From: Chitinophagales bacterium
Lineage (GTDB): Bacteria > Bacteroidota > Bacteroidia > Chitinophagales > UBA10324
DNA length: 64,000 nt
Reading direction: 5' to 3'
Assembly: GCA_025057275.1 (NCBI GenBank)
Contig: JANWXQ010000028.1
Coordinates: 30,797 to 94,796 of the forward strand
The notes beneath the pieces were generated by a model. It had not been told where the DNA came from, did not search any database, and saw only the letters and a list, made by a program, of their open reading frames with translations. This document shows, piece after piece, positions 62,701-64,000 of the stretch (position 1 is the stretch's first letter; each line of letters starts with the position of its first letter). Made by a program: the position numbers and the translations under genes.

Positions 62701-63607
62701 CTGCAGAAGGTTGGAAGCCGATGCGCTTTCCCTGGCCGGGAGCAGTGGTAAGAAAATAGCAGATGGTATCGGTGTATGCATGGCGCACATGCACAAAACG
62801 ATTGGCTACGGTGTCGGCATACCAGCGATCCGGCCCTTGTCCGTAAAAAAGCATGTAATCCCCCTCGTCAAACCGGCCGTCCGACTCCCCGAAAACATAT
62901 ATTGCATTTTCAAATAAGTCATCATGACGAAATCCGGAATTCGCTTCCGGAATCATGTTGCCTCCGTTGCCGTAAATCCGCAGCGTGCGCGGATCCAGGT
63001 TACTGACGTCTATGCCCAGCCGTTGAAGAAACGAGCGATCCAGGCGGTATATGCCATCGCGGACAATCCCTAACTTGTACCACATGCCGCTGCTCAGCAC
63101 CGAATGGTCGGCGTACTGATCCCGAACCTGTGCCGAAGCAGGCAACGAACGGACCGTCACATCCAGGCGAAACGACGTCAGCCGCTCGGCTTCGCCGGTA
63201 ACGGGATGGCGTCGAAACGGCAATACGGTGATGACTGCAACAGCCCGACCCCGTTCATATCCCTTGCCATACACCACCACAGCTTCCGAACCCACCGCCT
63301 TAGGCAAATCCATACGGCTTTGGAAAGCCTCATACGCTGCATCGGTAAGTTGAACGGAGACTTCCCCATCACCATGCAGGGGCATAACAGTCCGATATAC
63401 GGGCAAATAACCGAACCGCTCCTCATCGTAAGAACAACCCTTGAAATGCATCACCTGCCGCAGCCGGAAATCCGAAAACGACATTTTCTTGAGGCTGTCA
63501 GACCAAATCAGCCGAACCATCGTTGTCTGCATGGATTGACCCGCTGCTCCCATACTCAGGAAACAGAATACCATGGCCATCCCCTTGCGGCAAAGCAGAC
63601 GCATCAT
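59765..63607 (-). CDS. porU: T9SS sortase PorU (C25 gingipain-type)
   Basis: 1280 residues. Signal peptide (GMAMVFCFLSMGAAGQS), an N-terminal beta-rich region (FLQRLGIDVSNLDPRTLRIYGNGG), then a C25 peptidase domain around residues 540-920. The catalytic dyad is visible as INYIGHGGEAGW (His) and FVTATCEFTRYDDP (Cys). A C-terminal T9SS-like domain (LNYPNPFTTRTEFMFEH) follows. PorU cuts the sorting domain off cargo and attaches anionic LPS. Intact, same operon as porV. Confidence 0.93.
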   Translation of the reverse strand: MMRLLCRKGMAMVFCFLSMGAAGQSMQTTMVRLIWSDSLKKMSFSDFRLRQVMHFKGCSYDEERFGYLPVYRTVMPLHGDGEVSVQLTDAAYEAFQSRMDLPKAVGSEAVVVYGKGYERGRAVAVITVLPFRRHPVTGEAERLTSFRLDVTVRSLPASAQVRDQYADHSVLSSGMWYKLGIVRDGIYRLDRSFLQRLGIDVSNLDPRTLRIYGNGGNMIPEANSGFRHDDLFENAIYVFGESDGRFDEGDYMLFYGQGPDRWYADTVANRFVHVRHAYTDTICYFLTTAPGQGKRIGFQPSAATTPTGIFNTFHDYAVHEKDLENFLASGRTFYGEPFEFQPEQTFTFSFPNRVAGTPVKVMLGFMGKSIYASNAVELRYNNSVVAAVTIPKVCGEYTCPLGADVTAYGEFVPSVDDVPITVRFVRTASDAKGWLNYLQVNAERRLEWTGTAMAFRNLQARGAGTWSRFELGNAVSGLQVWDITHPLVPVRQEVVESGTTLWFTVATDTLKEFIVLGPGDGQEPVILGPVANQDLHGLAAADMIIIAPDGFMEAAQAFAAFHQREHGLTTIVAPLSQIYNEFSSGHADIGAIRDFVRMFYKRAQGDQNKMPKYLLLLGDGSYDNKGIDPSRKSLVPTYQNLNSVSPVSSFVSDDFYGFLDDNEGGNMLDSYAQLDIAIGRIPAKTNEEALAVLSKMEHYRSEASQGNWRNWICFVADDEDSNVHINDAENLTGQVGFQHPVYNVDKIYLDAYKQISVPGGKRYPDAQAAIVNRLNSGALLINYIGHGGEAGWAHERVLTMSDMQSLSNKDRLPLFVTATCEFTRYDDPTIVSAGELLALKEDGGAIALVTTCRLVYSSANAEMNEAFMNEVLKPDAEGMMLPLGEVFRKAKNATSAQGANNRKFTLIGDPALTLAYPLYRVKTTSVITGNSGEAADTIRALQRVTVSGEVQDLNGKVMTDFNGVLYATVFDKAVKYQTLKNDPSSYVKSFYLQKNVIYNGKASVTNGAFSFTFIVPKDISYQYGTGKCSYYAISGSRDASGYDNSLIIGGVFDDAPTDVTGPKVEVYMNDIHFVRGGLTDENPTILVRITDSSGINTVGTGIGHDITGELDYDSQNTFVMNDYYSSDLDSYTSGEVRYPLYGLTEGLHHLRVKAWDVFNNSSEGTTEFVVAPSAELALSHVLNYPNPFTTRTEFMFEHNQPGQPLEVLIQIYTVSGRVVKTLRTSVIPVGSGGYRVSGITWDGRDEFGDPIGKGVYVYRLTVQTGNGKKAHAFEKLVLLK

Positions 63608-63694
63608 GGTGCGGGCAATTGCGGTAAACGATTCAAATTTCAGAATATTGCAGCGAGTAGCGGTCTAAGCAATAATTCCGGATTTTCTGAACAG

Positions 63695-64000
63695 ATGCGC
63701 GGGTCAAAAGTACGCCTTTTTTTGTTGGCTGCCGTTGGCGCCGCACAAATTCTGAGCGCTCAGGACCTGGAGTTTAGCCAGGTGTACAACATGCCCGTTT
63801 ACGAAAATCCCGCTTTTGCCGGATCCGAAATCGGCCCCCGCTTTAGTCTGGCACACCGCAACCAGTGGGCCGGACTAAACAATGCCTACCTGTCTTTTGC
63901 CGCTGCCTACGATCAGTGGGCCCAGGCGCTTTCCGGCGGCATTGGCCTCATGGCCGTTGCCGACCTGCAGGCCGATGGCCTGTACCAACGCAACTCCTTG
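63695..64000 (+). CDS. PorP/SprF family protein, N-terminal fragment
   Basis: 102 codons up to the right edge; absent from the ORF track because it is cut. ATG at 63695 opens a signal peptide (LFLLAAVGAAQILSAQ), then the PorP/SprF N-terminal signature FSQVYNMPVYENPAFAGSE and RFSLAHRNQWAGLNNAYLSFAAAYDQW. It is more typical of SprF than the porP gene at 9 kb. In T9SS, SprF partners large adhesins, which often lie adjacent; the next gene downstream may therefore be a giant adhesin. Divergent from porU, 87 bases apart. Confidence 0.88.
   Translation, partial: MRGSKVRLFLLAAVGAAQILSAQDLEFSQVYNMPVYENPAFAGSEIGPRFSLAHRNQWAGLNNAYLSFAAAYDQWAQALSGGIGLMAVADLQADGLYQRNSL

Noticed and set aside
61910-62917. 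A 335-residue plus-strand ORF
   Set aside because: Antisense shadow of porU with no recognisable motif.

Overview
The window is a compact stretch of chromosome from a member of the phylum Bacteroidota. The evidence is a near-complete set of type IX secretion (T9SS) genes (gldKLMN, porU, porV, two PorP/SprF proteins), cargo proteins with C-terminal T9SS sorting domains, phylum-restricted families (DUF4271, DUF5606) and many -7 promoter boxes of the Bacteroidota form TAnnTTTG. Genus cannot be told from the sequence. I found no insertion sequence, prophage, CRISPR array or rRNA operon. Neighbouring genes often overlap or nearly touch.

Layout. 1-0.3 kb: C-terminus of UvrC. 0.3-10 kb: a secreted Asp-box/PKD protein, then gldN, gldM, gldL, gldK and porP, all on the minus strand. 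10-14.7 kb: HemD-like protein, DUF4271 membrane protein, an Omp85-type outer-membrane protein, and divergent hemW. 14.7-16.9 kb: a secreted hydrolase-like T9SS cargo. 17.2-25.9 kb: a ten-gene minus-strand sulfur module: CstB-type persulfide dioxygenase/rhodanese, TSUP permease, rhodanese, universal stress protein, two half-size YeeE/YedE permeases, TsdA-like diheme cytochrome, SoxB-like Tat-exported hydrolase, periplasmic DsrE-like protein and a Crp/Fnr regulator. 26-53.5 kb: mostly housekeeping genes (lysS, nth, uvrA, gltX, tatD family, radC, rpsT, dnaN, rlmN), three tRNAs (Phe-GAA, Ser-GGA, Ser-CGA), an ECF sigma factor with a probable anti-sigma partner, a crotonase with a stand-alone B12-binding protein, an acyl-CoA dehydrogenase, transporters and several uncharacterised secreted proteins. 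53.5-56.2 kb: a secreted beta-helix T9SS cargo. 56.2-64 kb: purE, purK, ispF, porV, porU and the start of a second PorP/SprF gene.

How the parts fit. GldL/GldM would power secretion, GldK/GldN form the periplasmic ring, PorV shuttles cargo and PorU removes the sorting domain. Three cargo proteins lie in the same window. The sulfur module reads as a route for taking up and oxidising thiosulfate and persulfides: uptake by YeeE, thiosulfate to tetrathionate by TsdA, sulfane/sulfonate chemistry by SoxB, DsrE and rhodanese, persulfide to sulfite by the CstB-like enzyme, and sulfite export by TSUP. No SoxYZ or SoxAX is present here, so the substrate carrier for the SoxB-like protein is unknown. This module is the most interesting candidate system in the window. 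Starts were moved inward from the ORF track where a signal peptide, family length or promoter box supported it.
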